DNA of 64,000 nucleotides, taken from contig NZ_JACCAB010000001.1 of assembly GCF_013408925.1 (NCBI RefSeq), positions 1,922,001 to 1,986,000 of the forward strand, in the 5' to 3' direction. Origin of the DNA: Pedococcus badiiscoriae. Lineage in GTDB: Bacteria; Actinomycetota; Actinomycetes; Actinomycetales; Dermatophilaceae. The stretch's first letter is position 1, and the number at the start of each line of letters is the position of its first letter. The position numbers and the translations under genes were made by a program. This document shows positions 1-12,145 of this stretch, piece after piece. The notes under the pieces are model-generated. The model had not been told where the DNA came from, searched no databases, and worked only from the letters and a program-made list of their open reading frames with translations.

Positions 1-1272
1 TTCTTCCTCGACCTGCCGGCGCTCGCCGACGCACTGCGCGAGTGGCTCGAGGGTCGCGAGGCGAGCGGCACGTGGCGGCCGAACGTCATCAAGTTCAGCC
101 TCAACATCCTCGACGACATCCGTCCGAGGGCGATGACCCGCGACATCGACTGGGGCATCCCGGTGCCGCTCGACGGCTGGCGTGACCAGCCCACCAAGCG
201 GCTGTACGTGTGGTTCGACGCCGTGGTCGGCTACCTGTCCGCGTCGATCGAGTGGGCCCGCCGCCTCGGCGAGCCCGACCGGTGGCGCGAGTGGTGGAAC
301 GACCCCGAGGCACTGTCGTACTACTTCATGGGCAAGGACAACATCACCTTCCACTCCCAGATCTGGCCGGCCGAGCTCCTCGGGTATGCCGGTCGCGGCA
401 GTCGTGGGGGAGAGCCGGGCGAGTTCGGGGTGCTCAACCTGCCCACCGAGGTCGTCTCGAGCGAGTACCTCACCATGGAGGGCAAGCAGTTCTCGACGTC
501 GCGTGGCTACGTCATCTACATCCGCGACGTTCTCGAGCGCTACGGGCCCGACGCGATCCGCTACTACATCTGCGCGGCAGGGCCGGAGAACCAGGACGCC
601 AACTTCACCTGGGCGGAGTTCGTGCAGCGCAACAACTCCGAGCTCGTCGCGGGCTGGGGCAACCTGGTCAACCGCACGGCCTCGATGGTTGCCAAGAACT
701 TCGGCGAGATCCCCCAGCCGGGGGCGCTCGAGCCCGTCGACGAGGCGGTGCGGGCCAAGGTGCTCGCCTCGTTCGACGCCGTGGGCGGCCTGCTCGCCAA
801 GCAGCGGGTCAAGGCCGCGGTCGCCGAGGCCATGCGGACCGTGGGCGAGGTGAACAAGTACGTCACCGACACCGAGCCGTTCAAGCTCAAGGGTGAGGAC
901 CAGCGCGAGCGCCTCGCGACGGTGCTCCACACGCTGACCCAGTGCGTGGCCGACCTCAACAGGGTCCTGGCGCCGTTCCTGCCGTCGTCGTCCAACCAGG
1001 TGCACGCGGCCTTCGGCGGGGAGGGCACCTTCATGCCGATGCCCACGCTCCAGGAGGTCTCCGGACTCGACGCCGACGACGCGGACCGGACCTACCCGGT
1101 GGTGACGGGCGACTACTCGCAGACCCCGCGCTGGGAGTCCGTCCCGGTGCGGGTCGGCGCCACTGTGGTGAAACCCACACCGATCTTCACCAAGCTCGAC
1201 GAAGCAGTGGTGGACGAGGAGCTCGCCAGGCTGAAGGACGACGCGGCGGACAGCGGTGACGCCGCCGGCTGA
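1..1272 (+). CDS. metG: Methionyl-tRNA synthetase, C-terminal part (5' end outside window)
   Basis: Class I aminoacyl-tRNA synthetase that charges tRNA-Met in the cytoplasm. The reading frame is open from base 1, so the N-terminal HIGH half of the catalytic domain lies upstream of the window. Visible are the substrate-binding stretch with YYFMGKDNI and the KMSKS-equivalent loop, here GKQFSTSRG (484-507), the actinobacterial KFSTS version. The anticodon-binding helical domain follows (NLVNRTASM onwards). The protein ends without the C-terminal tRNA-binding domain found in longer MetG proteins. It overlaps the tatD start by 17 nt, so the two are probably cotranscribed, as in the metG-tatD-rpfB-rsmA-ispE order of M. 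tuberculosis. Confidence 0.97.
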   Translation, partial: FFLDLPALADALREWLEGREASGTWRPNVIKFSLNILDDIRPRAMTRDIDWGIPVPLDGWRDQPTKRLYVWFDAVVGYLSASIEWARRLGEPDRWREWWNDPEALSYYFMGKDNITFHSQIWPAELLGYAGRGSRGGEPGEFGVLNLPTEVVSSEYLTMEGKQFSTSRGYVIYIRDVLERYGPDAIRYYICAAGPENQDANFTWAEFVQRNNSELVAGWGNLVNRTASMVAKNFGEIPQPGALEPVDEAVRAKVLASFDAVGGLLAKQRVKAAVAEAMRTVGEVNKYVTDTEPFKLKGEDQRERLATVLHTLTQCVADLNRVLAPFLPSSSNQVHAAFGGEGTFMPMPTLQEVSGLDADDADRTYPVVTGDYSQTPRWESVPVRVGATVVKPTPIFTKLDEAVVDEELARLKDDAADSGDAAG

Positions 1273-2119
1273 GCCGGGTCGAGGCGGCCACAGCCGGGTG
1301 CCCGACGCCCCGGACCCGCTCCCGATCCCGGTCGTCGACAACCACACGCACCTCGACATCGCCCGGGACGGTGAGGACGCCCCGGACGTCGGCGCGGCCA
1401 TCGCCGCCGCCGCAGCCGTCGGGGTCGACCGGCTGGTCCAGATCGGGTGCGACCTGGCGGGCGCCCGGTTCACGGTGGACATGGTCGACCGCCACCCGGC
1501 GATGCTCGGTGGAGTGGCCCTGCACCCCAACGAGGTACCCCGGCTGGCCGAGGCGGGAGGCCTCCGAGCGGCCTACGCCGAGATCGAGGAGCTGGCCGCC
1601 CACCCGAGGGTGCGCGTGATCGGAGAGACCGGGCTCGACTACTTCCGAACCGGTCCGGAAGGCGTTGGGGCGCAACAGGATGCGTTCCGTTGGCACATCG
1701 ACCTGGCCAAGCGCACCGGCAAGGCGCTGCAGATCCACGACCGTGACGCGCACGACGACGTGTTGCGGATCCTCGACGAGGAGGGCGCGCCGGCCAGGAC
1801 CGTCATGCACTGCTTCTCGGGTGACATGGCGATGGCCCGGACGTGCGCGGAGCGCGGTTACTACCTCTCGTTCGCCGGGACCGTGACCTTCAAGAACGCC
1901 AAGGGCCTGCGCGACGCCCTGTCGGTGACTCCGCTCGACAGGGTCCTCGTCGAGACCGACGCCCCCTACCTGGCCCCGGTGCCCTGGCGGGGGGCCACCA
2001 ACGCGCCCTATCTCGTCCCGCACACGATCCGCACCATGGCGGGGGTGCTCGGCATCGCCGTGCCCACGCTGTGCCAGGCCGTCAGCGACACCTCCGAGGC
2101 GGTCTACGGGCCCTGGTGA
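1256..2119 (+). CDS. tatD: TatD family metal-dependent deoxyribonuclease
   Basis: 287-residue TIM-barrel metallohydrolase of the TatD DNase family, cytoplasmic, with 3'-5' exonuclease-type activity known for family members. Metal-site signatures visible are the HxH motif (DNHTHLD, H30 and H32), the Glu of [17 protein letters not shown], the His of MHCFSG and the Asp of ETDAPYLAP, all in canonical order. I chose the GTG at 1256, which overlaps the end of metG by 17 nt. A GTG at 1298, closer to the conserved core, is an alternative. Length is slightly above the usual 255-265 residues because of an unconserved N-terminal extension rich in Pro and Gly. Confidence 0.93.
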   Translation: MTPPAEPGRGGHSRVPDAPDPLPIPVVDNHTHLDIARDGEDAPDVGAAIAAAAAVGVDRLVQIGCDLAGARFTVDMVDRHPAMLGGVALHPNEVPRLAEAGGLRAAYAEIEELAAHPRVRVIGETGLDYFRTGPEGVGAQQDAFRWHIDLAKRTGKALQIHDRDAHDDVLRILDEEGAPARTVMHCFSGDMAMARTCAERGYYLSFAGTVTFKNAKGLRDALSVTPLDRVLVETDAPYLAPVPWRGATNAPYLVPHTIRTMAGVLGIAVPTLCQAVSDTSEAVYGPW

Positions 2120-3549
<1,430 letters not shown>

Positions 3550-3552
3550 CCC

Positions 3553-3627
3553 TGCACCGAACGCTCACCGACTCGAGGTATTCGGCTACCGCACCCCGGT
3601 AGCCGAATACCTCGATCCGTCGGTGCA
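3553..3627. terminator. Long perfect inverted repeat between rpfB and rsmA
   Basis: An 18-bp perfect stem, tcgaggtattcggctacc (3573-3590) with its exact complement at 3598-3615, has a 7-nt loop. It is enclosed by a second, outer pair TGCACCGA (3553-3560) and TCGGTGCA (3620-3627). No T tract follows on either strand, so it may be a Rho-assisted or bidirectional terminator, an RNA-processing site, or a mobile palindromic repeat. It ends 17 nt before the rsmA start. Confidence 0.7.
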
Positions 3628-3644
3628 CCCCTAGAGTCGGCGCC

Positions 3645-4508
3645 ATGGTCGAGCAGAGCGGGTTCCTCGGAGCCGCGCAGATCCGGCAGATCGCGGCCGA
3701 CCTCGGGCTGCGACCAACCAAGCAGTGGGGCCAGAACTTCGTCGTCGACGCCAACACGGTCAAGCGGATCGTGCGCCTGGCCGGGGTGACGGCGCAGGAC
3801 TGCGTGGTCGAAGTGGGCCCCGGGCTCGGGTCGCTGACGCTGGCGCTGCTGCCCGAGGTCGCCCACGTGACGGCCGTGGAGGTGGACCCGAACCTCGCGC
3901 AGGCGCTCCCCGGCACGGTGAGCCGGCTCGCACCGGCCTACGCGGACCGGTTGACGCTCGTGCACGCCGACGCGATGCAGGTGCGCGAGCTGCCCGACCC
4001 GCAGCCCACCGCGCTGGTCGCGAACCTGCCGTACAACGTCTCCGTTCCGGTGGTCCTCAGCTTCCTGGAGGCGTTCCCGACACTCGAGCGCGTGCTCGTC
4101 ATGGTGCAGCTCGAGGTGGCCGAGAGGCTCGCGGCCAAGCCCGGGTCGAAGGCCTACGGGGTCCCCAGCGTCAAAGCCGCCTGGTATGCCGCGGTGCGGC
4201 TCGCGGGGACCGTGCCGCGCAGCGTCTTCTGGCCGGTGCCGAACGTCGAGTCCGGCCTGGTGCTGCTCGAGCGACGGTCCGCACCGATCACCACCGCCAG
4301 TCGACGCGACACGTTCAGCTGCATCGACGCGGCCTTCGCCCAGCGCCGCAAGACCCTGCGCGCGGCCCTCGCGGGCTGGGCTGGGTCTGCGCCCCGAGCC
4401 GAGGAGTGCCTGCGGCTGGCGGGGATCGACCACCGGACGCGGGGCGAGCAGCTGGGCATTGACGAGTTCGCCGCCATCGCCGCCGCCCGCACCGCCCTCG
4501 CGGACTGA
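3645..4508 (+). CDS. rsmA: 16S rRNA dimethyladenosine transferase RsmA/KsgA
   Basis: SAM-dependent enzyme that dimethylates two adjacent adenines at the 3' end of 16S rRNA during 30S maturation; its loss gives kasugamycin resistance. The 287-residue protein has the family hallmarks: KQWGQNF near the N-terminus (residues 27-32), SAM motif EVGPGLGSL (56-64), acidic EVD (79-81), and catalytic motif IV NLPYN (127-131) in the N6-adenine form. The C-terminal helical domain contains [11 protein letters not shown]. The ATG start at 3645 gives the expected length. A TAGAGT hexamer at 3633-3638 could be a -10 box directly upstream, which would make the message nearly leaderless (weak evidence). Confidence 0.96.
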   Translation: MVEQSGFLGAAQIRQIAADLGLRPTKQWGQNFVVDANTVKRIVRLAGVTAQDCVVEVGPGLGSLTLALLPEVAHVTAVEVDPNLAQALPGTVSRLAPAYADRLTLVHADAMQVRELPDPQPTALVANLPYNVSVPVVLSFLEAFPTLERVLVMVQLEVAERLAAKPGSKAYGVPSVKAAWYAAVRLAGTVPRSVFWPVPNVESGLVLLERRSAPITTASRRDTFSCIDAAFAQRRKTLRAALAGWAGSAPRAEECLRLAGIDHRTRGEQLGIDEFAAIAAARTALAD

Positions 4509-4586
4509 CTTCCCTGGGCTGACTTCCCTGGGCTGACCTCCCCTGGCTGACCTCGCGGACTGAGGTCGCTGGCTGGCTGACCTCAG
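4506..4586. terminator. Tandem CTGACTTCCCTGGG repeats and convergent hairpin
   Basis: Directly after rsmA the 14-nt unit ctgacttccctggg occurs twice exactly and once degenerately (ctgacctcccctgg). A hairpin follows, CTGAGGTC (4560-4567) pairing with GACCTCAG (4579-4586) around an 11-nt loop. The right arm covers the stop codon of the convergent histidine kinase gene, so it probably serves as a shared terminator. Confidence 0.5.
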
Positions 4587-7096
4587 CGGACCGGGAGGCA
4601 GACGGGGCCGACGGGCTGGCTGGTAGCCGGCGGCCGACCGGCCAGCAGGTCGCGGGCGTGCGCGCGGCCCAGGTTCCACTCCAGCCAGTCGTCGTGGGCA
4701 GGAGGGGACAGCTTCCCGGTCCCCGTGACGCAGGCGAACGGGTCCTGGGACAGCTTCCAGATCGCGGGGTAGGCATCCGCCGACAGGTCCGCCAGGTAGC
4801 CGTAGTCAACCGGCGACGTCGTGTGCGTGCGGGACAGGTTGTGCTCGGCGATGTAGAGGTCGGGGTTGAGCACCGCGAGCCCGAGCAGACCCACGGCTCC
4901 GCAGCGCACCGCCAGCGGGACCAGCCAGCCGCGCCGCCGGACCAGGCCGGCGGCCATCACCAGCGCCACCACCACCCCGAGCCAGCCCTCGAAGACCGCG
5001 ACCAGCAGCCTCAGGCGGGTGAAGCCGTAGGCCTCTTCGTAGAGGTTCATCCGGTGCAGCGCGGACACCACCACGACGATCGTCATCGCGCAGAGGACGC
5101 CGAGCGCGAGGTCGCGGGTGCGCCCCGGGACGGCCTTGCGGGCAGCCCATCCGACCACGGTCAGGGTGAGCATGGTGGCGATCGTCAGCTGGCCGAACCC
5201 CTGGTGGACGTAGTCGGCATAGGTCAGTCCCGTGGTCCGCTGGAGGTAGTCGTGGCCGCCGAACAGGGCGGTCGCCTGCGCCACCAGGAACAGTGCGAAG
5301 ACTGCATTGACGGCCGTGACCGGCGCGAGCCATTCGAACTGACGCCGACTCGGTCGCAGGGGTAGCCGCAGCCGGTCGACTGCCGGCGGCGCGAAGCTCA
5401 CGTAGGCCGCGGCGAGGGTGCCTGTCGCGATGAACAGTGCCAGGGCCACCCGAGCCGGCAGGTCGTTCCAGGTGATGTTCGGGGTGATCGCGTCGACCCA
5501 CGACGCGAACAACGCGTCGGCCGATGCGAACAGGGCGCCGAAGACGACGAGCAGGACCAGCGACACGAAGGCGGCGCGCACCGCGGGGAACCAGGCCTGC
5601 ACAGCCTTGCGTGGCTTGAGGGTGCGGCCCAGCCACGGTAGGCCGCGGATGGCGGCGAGCGGAACGGCCGCGGCGGTGCCGAGCAGGGCCAGGATGGAGG
5701 ACGCCCGGGTCGAGTTCACCGCCACCAGCGCGAGCCCGGCCAGCAGGCACAGGATGGTGATCCAGGCGGCATCCCTGACGAAGAGCGTGGCCAGGAGCAG
5801 GGCCACCAGGGCGGCGTCGAGGCTGTCCAGCGGACGCCACGGACGCGAGCGGGTCCGGGCGCCCAGCACGGTCGCGGCGATCGCACCGAAGACCAGGGCG
5901 GTGCCGACGCCGATGCTGCGGTTGGGCAGGACGATCGCGGCAAGGAGGCCGACGCCCACTGCCCCGGCCACGATGCCGGGACCGCGCCGTGGGGGCTCCG
6001 GCCAGTAGGCCGTCAGGCCCTCGCGCACTGGTGCGTCCGGCGGGGTCGGCGCGGGGGCCGGTGGGGTGAGGGTGCTCATGATGGGCTCCTTGGTCGTCAT
6101 CGGACGGGTCGGGTCCGCGGGCAGGGTCACCTCGATGCGGCAGCCGCGGTCGCTGTCGGCGACGGCGATGGTCCCGCCGTGCAGCTGGGCGACCCAGCGC
6201 GAGATGGCCAGGCCGAGACCGGTGCCGCTGTCGTGGGCGGCGCTGGTGGTGAACCGCTCGAACACCGCTCGCCGGTCGGAGGCGGCAATGCCGGGTCCCT
6301 CGTCGGCGACGGCGAGCAGCACCTCGTCGCCGACCGCCTCGGCGGTGACCTGGACCAGGCCACCGCGAGGGCTGTGGCGCGAGGCGTTGTCGACGAGGTT
6401 CGCGAGCAGCTGGTGGAGGCGGTCCGGGTCAGCGGGCACGACCAGGCTCTCCGGACGGACTGCCACGGAATAGCGCAGACCGTCCACCCTGGCCTGGGCG
6501 ACCGCCTCCGTGAGGAGCTCGGACAGCCGGATGTCCTTGACCCGCAACGGGGTCACGCCCTCCTCGACCCTCGAGAGGTCGAGCAGGTCGCTGACCAGGC
6601 GACCCAGCCGCTCGGTCTGGGCCAAGGCGAGTCGCAGCTCCTCGGGTCCTGGCTGGGACACCCCGTCGACCAGGTTCTCGAGCACCGCCTGCAGCGCCGA
6701 GATCGGCGTGCGCAGCTCGTGGGAGACATTGGCCACCAGGTCGCGCCGCTGGCGGTCGACCAGCTCGAGCGTCGCGGCCATCCGGTTGAAGGCCCGGGCC
6801 AGCTCGCCCACCTCGTCACGCGAGGAGGCATGCACCCGCCGCGAGTAGTCGCCGGTCGCCATGCGCTGCGCGGCAACCGTCATCTCGCGAAGGGGGGAGG
6901 TCATCCCGCGCGCCAGCACCTGGGTGACGCCGAGCGCTGCCAGGACCGCCACCGGGACGGTGGCCCACGGCGACAGGCCCGCCCGGGTGCCGACGACGGC
7001 CAGCACCGACGCGACGGTCACGGTGACGGCGACCAGCAGACCGAGCTTGACCTTGATCGACCGGATGGCGTCCAGGGGGCGCAGGTCGTACCTCAC
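4583..7096 (-). CDS. Sensor histidine kinase in frame with a DUF4173-like membrane protein
   Basis: 837-residue open frame with two modules. Residues 1-328 form a complete membrane sensor kinase: two close TM segments (about 18-36 and 42-62), HAMP (63-115), phospho-acceptor His126 in SHELRTP, N-box LVDNASRHSP, G1 DEGPGIA and G2 GTGLGLAI (291-298). Residues 340-837 are a many-pass membrane protein resembling DUF4173/DUF4153 proteins, often a separate gene next to such kinases. There is no stop between them. However, AAGGAG lies 6 nt before ATG 6079 (Met340), so the second module may also be made on its own. A TGA one base out of frame overlaps ATG 6100 (Met333), the usual two-gene ATGA junction. 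This is either a true fusion created by a 1-nt indel or a sequence error. The GTG start overlaps the response regulator stop by 4 nt. Confidence 0.85.
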   Translation of the reverse strand: MRYDLRPLDAIRSIKVKLGLLVAVTVTVASVLAVVGTRAGLSPWATVPVAVLAALGVTQVLARGMTSPLREMTVAAQRMATGDYSRRVHASSRDEVGELARAFNRMAATLELVDRQRRDLVANVSHELRTPISALQAVLENLVDGVSQPGPEELRLALAQTERLGRLVSDLLDLSRVEEGVTPLRVKDIRLSELLTEAVAQARVDGLRYSVAVRPESLVVPADPDRLHQLLANLVDNASRHSPRGGLVQVTAEAVGDEVLLAVADEGPGIAASDRRAVFERFTTSAAHDSGTGLGLAISRWVAQLHGGTIAVADSDRGCRIEVTLPADPTRPMTTKEPIMSTLTPPAPAPTPPDAPVREGLTAYWPEPPRRGPGIVAGAVGVGLLAAIVLPNRSIGVGTALVFGAIAATVLGARTRSRPWRPLDSLDAALVALLLATLFVRDAAWITILCLLAGLALVAVNSTRASSILALLGTAAAVPLAAIRGLPWLGRTLKPRKAVQAWFPAVRAAFVSLVLLVVFGALFASADALFASWVDAITPNITWNDLPARVALALFIATGTLAAAYVSFAPPAVDRLRLPLRPSRRQFEWLAPVTAVNAVFALFLVAQATALFGGHDYLQRTTGLTYADYVHQGFGQLTIATMLTLTVVGWAARKAVPGRTRDLALGVLCAMTIVVVVSALHRMNLYEEAYGFTRLRLLVAVFEGWLGVVVALVMAAGLVRRRGWLVPLAVRCGAVGLLGLAVLNPDLYIAEHNLSRTHTTSPVDYGYLADLSADAYPAIWKLSQDPFACVTGTGKLSPPAHDDWLEWNLGRAHARDLLAGRPPATSQPVGPVCLPVR

Positions 7097-7782
7097 CGGC
7101 CGACCTCCAGGGCGTACCCGACACCGTGCACGGTGCGCAGCAGGTCGGCTCCGAGCTTGCGGCGCAACGACTTCACGTGGCTGTCGACGGTGCGGGTGCC
7201 CGAGGCGTCGGCCCAGTCCCAGACCTCGGCGAGGAGGGCCTCGCGGGTCAGGACCGTGCCCGGCCGTGCCGCGAGGCAGGCCAGCAGGTCGAACTCCGTG
7301 GGCGTGAGGTGGACCTCGCCGTCCTGGGACCAGACGCGTCGCTGGGCTCCGTCGATGCGCAGGCCGTTGAGGTCGAGCGTGGGGGCGGGTGGTTCGCGCG
7401 TGGCAGCCGCACGCTCCACCCGTCGCAGCAGAGCCCGGATCCGCGCGACCAGCTCGCGCATCGAGAACGGCTTGGTCATGTAGTCGTCGGCCCCGATCCC
7501 CAGACCGACCAGCAGGTCGGTCTCGTCGTCACGCGCGGTGAGCATCAGCACCGGCACCGGCCGCGTGGCCTGGAGCCGGCGGCACACCTCGTGGCCGTCG
7601 AGCCCGGGAAGCATCACGTCGAGGACGACGACCTGCGGGTCCCAGGCTGCTGCCCGGTCCAGGGCCGCCAGCCCGTCGTTCGCCTGCTCGACGGCGAAAC
7701 CCTCGGCGCTCAGCCGTGCCACGATCGCGTCGGCGATGGTGCGTTCGTCCTCGACGACGAGGATGCGGGGCTTGGGGCTCAC
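7093..7782 (-). CDS. OmpR/PhoB-family response regulator
   Basis: 229-residue two-component response regulator. The receiver domain has the acidic pair in VVEDE (residues 9-13), phospho-acceptor Asp55 in VVLDVMLPG, and the conserved Lys104 in TKPF. The C-terminal winged-helix DNA-binding domain spans roughly 130-225 (LTPTEFDLLACLA, RTVDSHVKSLRRKLG). Its stop overlaps the kinase start (GTGA), so the pair is cotranscribed and translationally coupled. It is divergent from ispE, with about 110 bp between the starts for two promoters. The signal sensed is not evident; the membrane protein downstream in the same operon may be a target or accessory. Confidence 0.93.
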   Translation of the reverse strand: MSPKPRILVVEDERTIADAIVARLSAEGFAVEQANDGLAALDRAAAWDPQVVVLDVMLPGLDGHEVCRRLQATRPVPVLMLTARDDETDLLVGLGIGADDYMTKPFSMRELVARIRALLRRVERAAATREPPAPTLDLNGLRIDGAQRRVWSQDGEVHLTPTEFDLLACLAARPGTVLTREALLAEVWDWADASGTRTVDSHVKSLRRKLGADLLRTVHGVGYALEVGR

Positions 7783-7892
7783 GTTCTCGAGGGTAGGAGA
7801 GTGGTCGCGGGCGGGTGGGGGAGATGGTGTGAAGGTTCTGTGCAGATGTGCTGGTCCGCGCTGCCCCCGCTCACCCCGTTAGGGTGGCGGCC

Positions 7893-8828
7893 ATGACCTC
7901 AGCCGCTCTGCCGCCGTCATCGGTGACGGTGCGCGTCCCGGCGAAGGTCAACCTCGAGCTGCTCGTCGGGGCGCCTCGGGGGGACGGGTACCACCCGCTG
8001 TCCACGATCTTCCACGCGGTCAACCTCTTCGACGAGGTGACCGTGATGAGCGCGCCCGAGTGGGGGCTGGCGGTGTCGGGGCCGCAGTCCTTCGGAGTGC
8101 CCGTCGACGGCACCAACCTGGCGGCTCGCGCCGCCCAGAAGCTCGCGGAGGTGGCCGGAATCGACGAGGCCGTCCACCTGACCATCCGCAAGGACATCCC
8201 GGTGGCTGGCGGCATGGCCGGCGGGTCCGCCGACGCCGCGGCGACACTGGTCGCGTGCGACGTGCTGTGGGGGACCGGCCTAAGCCGCCCGGAGCTCGAG
8301 GAGATCGCAGCGGGGCTCGGCAGCGACGTGCCCTTCCTGCTCGGGGGCGGCACCGCGATGGGTTCGGGCCGCGGCGAACGGCTGGCGCCGGTGTTGGCGC
8401 GCGGCAGCTACCACTGGGTCTTTGCCCTCAGCGAGGCCGGCCTCTCGACCCCGGCCGTGTATGCCGAGTGTGACCGCCTGCGGGGCGACCGCGCCGTCCC
8501 GGACCCGTCGCCGAGCGCCGAGATGATGACGGCCCTGCGTTCCGGCGATGCGCGGGCGCTGGGCGCGGCGTTGTCGAACGACCTGCAGGCAGCGGCGATC
8601 TCGCTGATGCCGGCCTTGGGCGACGTGCTCGACGCAGGGCTCGAGTTCGGTGCCCTGGGAGGCATAGTCTCCGGCTCCGGTCCGACGGTCGCCTTCCTTG
8701 CCGAGTCCAACGAGGCCGCCCTCGACCTGGCGGTGTCCCTGACGGCCTCCGGGGCGGTTCAGGACGTGCGTCGGGCCACCGGTCCGGCGCACGGGGCCCA
8801 CGTCATCAGCGCTCCGCGGCCGGGCTGA
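7893..8828 (+). CDS. ispE: 4-diphosphocytidyl-2-C-methyl-D-erythritol kinase
   Basis: GHMP-family kinase of the MEP (non-mevalonate) isoprenoid pathway. It phosphorylates CDP-methylerythritol at the 2-hydroxyl using ATP in the cytoplasm. The protein of 311 residues shows the N-terminal substrate motif VRVPAKVNLEL, the ATP-binding loop PVAGGMAGGSADAAA (103-117), and the C-terminal glycine motif GGIVSGSGPTVAFL. The ATG at 7893 is chosen over an upstream in-frame GTG at 7848 because MTSAALPPSSVTVRVPAKVN matches family length. It lies next to rsmA in many actinobacteria; here the two-component system separates them. The ABC-F gene follows after 7 nt and is probably cotranscribed. Confidence 0.96.
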   Translation: MTSAALPPSSVTVRVPAKVNLELLVGAPRGDGYHPLSTIFHAVNLFDEVTVMSAPEWGLAVSGPQSFGVPVDGTNLAARAAQKLAEVAGIDEAVHLTIRKDIPVAGGMAGGSADAAATLVACDVLWGTGLSRPELEEIAAGLGSDVPFLLGGGTAMGSGRGERLAPVLARGSYHWVFALSEAGLSTPAVYAECDRLRGDRAVPDPSPSAEMMTALRSGDARALGAALSNDLQAAAISLMPALGDVLDAGLEFGALGGIVSGSGPTVAFLAESNEAALDLAVSLTASGAVQDVRRATGPAHGAHVISAPRPG

Positions 8829-8835
8829 GCAGCAG

Positions 8836-10668
<1,833 letters not shown>

Positions 10669-10731
10669 GCTCAGGCCACTCGGGCACTCAGCCACTCAGG
10701 CCACTGAGTCCACTCAGGTTGGTGAGGTCGC
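10669..10731. repeat. Short tandem CACTCAG-type repeats between convergent genes
   Basis: Between the ABC-F stop and the MarR stop lie several copies of a 7-10 nt unit (ccactcgggcactcag, ccactcagg, ccactgag, ccactcagg), followed by ggtgaggtcgctcagg. No strong single hairpin dominates. It resembles the CTGA-rich repeats at the other convergent junction near 4.5 kb. Confidence 0.45.
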
Positions 10732-11256
10732 TCAGGTCTCGAAGGGTGACAGCAGCCGCCGGAGCATCGCTGCCAGCTCGTCGCGGTCGCTCGTCGACAG
10801 CTCGGCGAGCAGATCGCGTTCCCGGTCGAGCAGGTCGGCCATCGCGTCGTCCACGGTGCGCTGACCGGCTGGAGTGAGCCGCACGATGACCCCGCGACGG
10901 TCGGTGGGATCAGGGGTGCGACCCACCAGCCCGCGACGTTCCAGACGGTCCACCCGGTTCGTCATGGTCCCGCTGGTGACCAGGGTCTGGCGGATCAGCT
11001 GGCCGGGGGACAGCTCGTACGGGTGCCCTGCCCGGCGCAGGGCCGACAGCACGTCGAACTCCCACCCCTCCAGCTGGTGGCGGGCGAAGGCCTGGCCGCG
11101 GTCGAGGTCGAGGCGGCGAGCCAGTCGGGAGACCCTGGACAGGATGTGCAAGGGGGCCACGTCGAGGTCGGGGCGCTCGCGCCGCCAGGCCTCGACGATG
11201 TGGTCGACGTCGTCGGGAGGGGGAGCCGCGGCCGCCTCCACGCCTCCCGCACTCAT
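10732..11256 (-). CDS. MarR-family regulator, TamR-like
   Basis: 174-residue winged-helix regulator: helical N-terminus, then the MarR DNA-binding core (QLEGWEFDVLSALRRAG, TSGTMTNRVDRLERRGLV) and the wing DRRGVIVRLTPAGQ. The ATG at 11256 (MSAGGVEAAAAPP) is preferred; an upstream ATG at 11295 would start inside the operator. It is divergent from a trans-aconitate methyltransferase-like gene, with a perfect palindrome between them. In Streptomyces coelicolor the MarR regulator TamR controls a divergent tam gene through comparable palindromes and responds to trans-aconitate and related metabolites. The same role is inferred here from context. Confidence 0.88.
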   Translation of the reverse strand: MSAGGVEAAAAPPPDDVDHIVEAWRRERPDLDVAPLHILSRVSRLARRLDLDRGQAFARHQLEGWEFDVLSALRRAGHPYELSPGQLIRQTLVTSGTMTNRVDRLERRGLVGRTPDPTDRRGVIVRLTPAGQRTVDDAMADLLDRERDLLAELSTSDRDELAAMLRRLLSPFET

Positions 11257-11281
11257 GGTGACAACTGTACCTTTCGTCAAG

Positions 11282-11299
11282 TATCTTGATATCAAGATA
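11282..11299. promoter_or_regulatory. Perfect 18-bp MarR-type operator
   Basis: TATCTTGATATCAAGATA is a perfect palindrome (TATCTTGAT and its complement ATCAAGATA). It lies 25 bp upstream of the regulator start and 24 bp upstream of the methyltransferase start, so one bound dimer could repress both promoters. It matches the TTGATATCAA-type sites of the MarR family. Confidence 0.85.
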
Positions 11300-11323
11300 A
11301 GTCCTCACGAGAGGGACAGCGCC

Positions 11324-12145
11324 ATGAGCACCACGTGGGATCCCCGCCAGTACGCACGGTTCTCCGACCACCGCGCGCGACCGTTCGGCGACCTCATGGC
11401 CAGGGTGGGGGCGCTCGACCCGGAGCTGGTCGTCGATCTCGGCTGTGGCAACGGGCCGTTGACCCTCTCGCTCGCCGAACGCTGGCCCGGGGCGCGCATC
11501 GTGGGGGTGGACAGCTCGCCGCAGATGCTCGACGCGGCGCGCTCAGCGGATGCCGGCGGGCGCGTCGAGTGGGTGGAATGCGATGTGGCGCAGTGGGATC
11601 CGGGGACACTGGGTGCAGCCCCCGACCTCATCGTCACGAATGCCACCCTCCAGTGGGTCCCGGACCACCTCGCGTTGCTGACCCGCTGGGCGTCGGCCCT
11701 GGCGGAGGGCGGATGGCTGGCCATGCAGGTGCCAGGCAACCTCGACGCCCCGGCGCACGCCCTCATGCGCGAGGTCGCCCAAGGCCACCCGGCGGCCGAG
11801 CGGCCGCGACCGGCCCTCGAGCGCCTCGCCGTCGAGGAACCGGCGGCCTATGTCGAGCTGCTCGGGAGTGTCGGGCTCGAGGTCGACGTGTGGGAGACGA
11901 CGTACCAGCACGTCCTCGACCCCCGGGGGCAGGAGGACAACCCGGTCCTGGAGTGGGTGCGGGGCACCGGGCTCCGGCCGGTGCTCGAGGAGCTGACCGA
12001 CGCGGGCGAGCGCACCGCCTTCCTGGCCGAGTACGACACCCGGCTCCGCGCGGCATACCCGCGCACGCAGATCGGCGTCGTCTTCCCGTTCCGGCGGATC
12101 TTCGCCGTCGCCCACCGTCCGCTCAGCGGCGACGCGCGATCGTGA
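11324..12145 (+). CDS. tam: Trans-aconitate 2-methyltransferase-like SAM methyltransferase
   Basis: 273-residue class I methyltransferase. The N-terminal WDPRQYARFSDHRARPFGDLMARV and the SAM motif VVDLGCGNGPLT (37-48) are the Tam signature. Downstream elements VTNATLQWVPDH, PGNLDAPAH and the C-terminal GTGLRPVL also fit. Tam methylates trans-aconitate, a toxic by-product of the citric acid cycle. The ATG at 11324 follows a GAGAGGGA ribosome site. Divergence from the MarR gene across a shared palindrome supports a self-contained tamR-tam switch. Its last 23 bp overlap the convergent O-methyltransferase gene. Confidence 0.88.
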   Translation: MSTTWDPRQYARFSDHRARPFGDLMARVGALDPELVVDLGCGNGPLTLSLAERWPGARIVGVDSSPQMLDAARSADAGGRVEWVECDVAQWDPGTLGAAPDLIVTNATLQWVPDHLALLTRWASALAEGGWLAMQVPGNLDAPAHALMREVAQGHPAAERPRPALERLAVEEPAAYVELLGSVGLEVDVWETTYQHVLDPRGQEDNPVLEWVRGTGLRPVLEELTDAGERTAFLAEYDTRLRAAYPRTQIGVVFPFRRIFAVAHRPLSGDARS

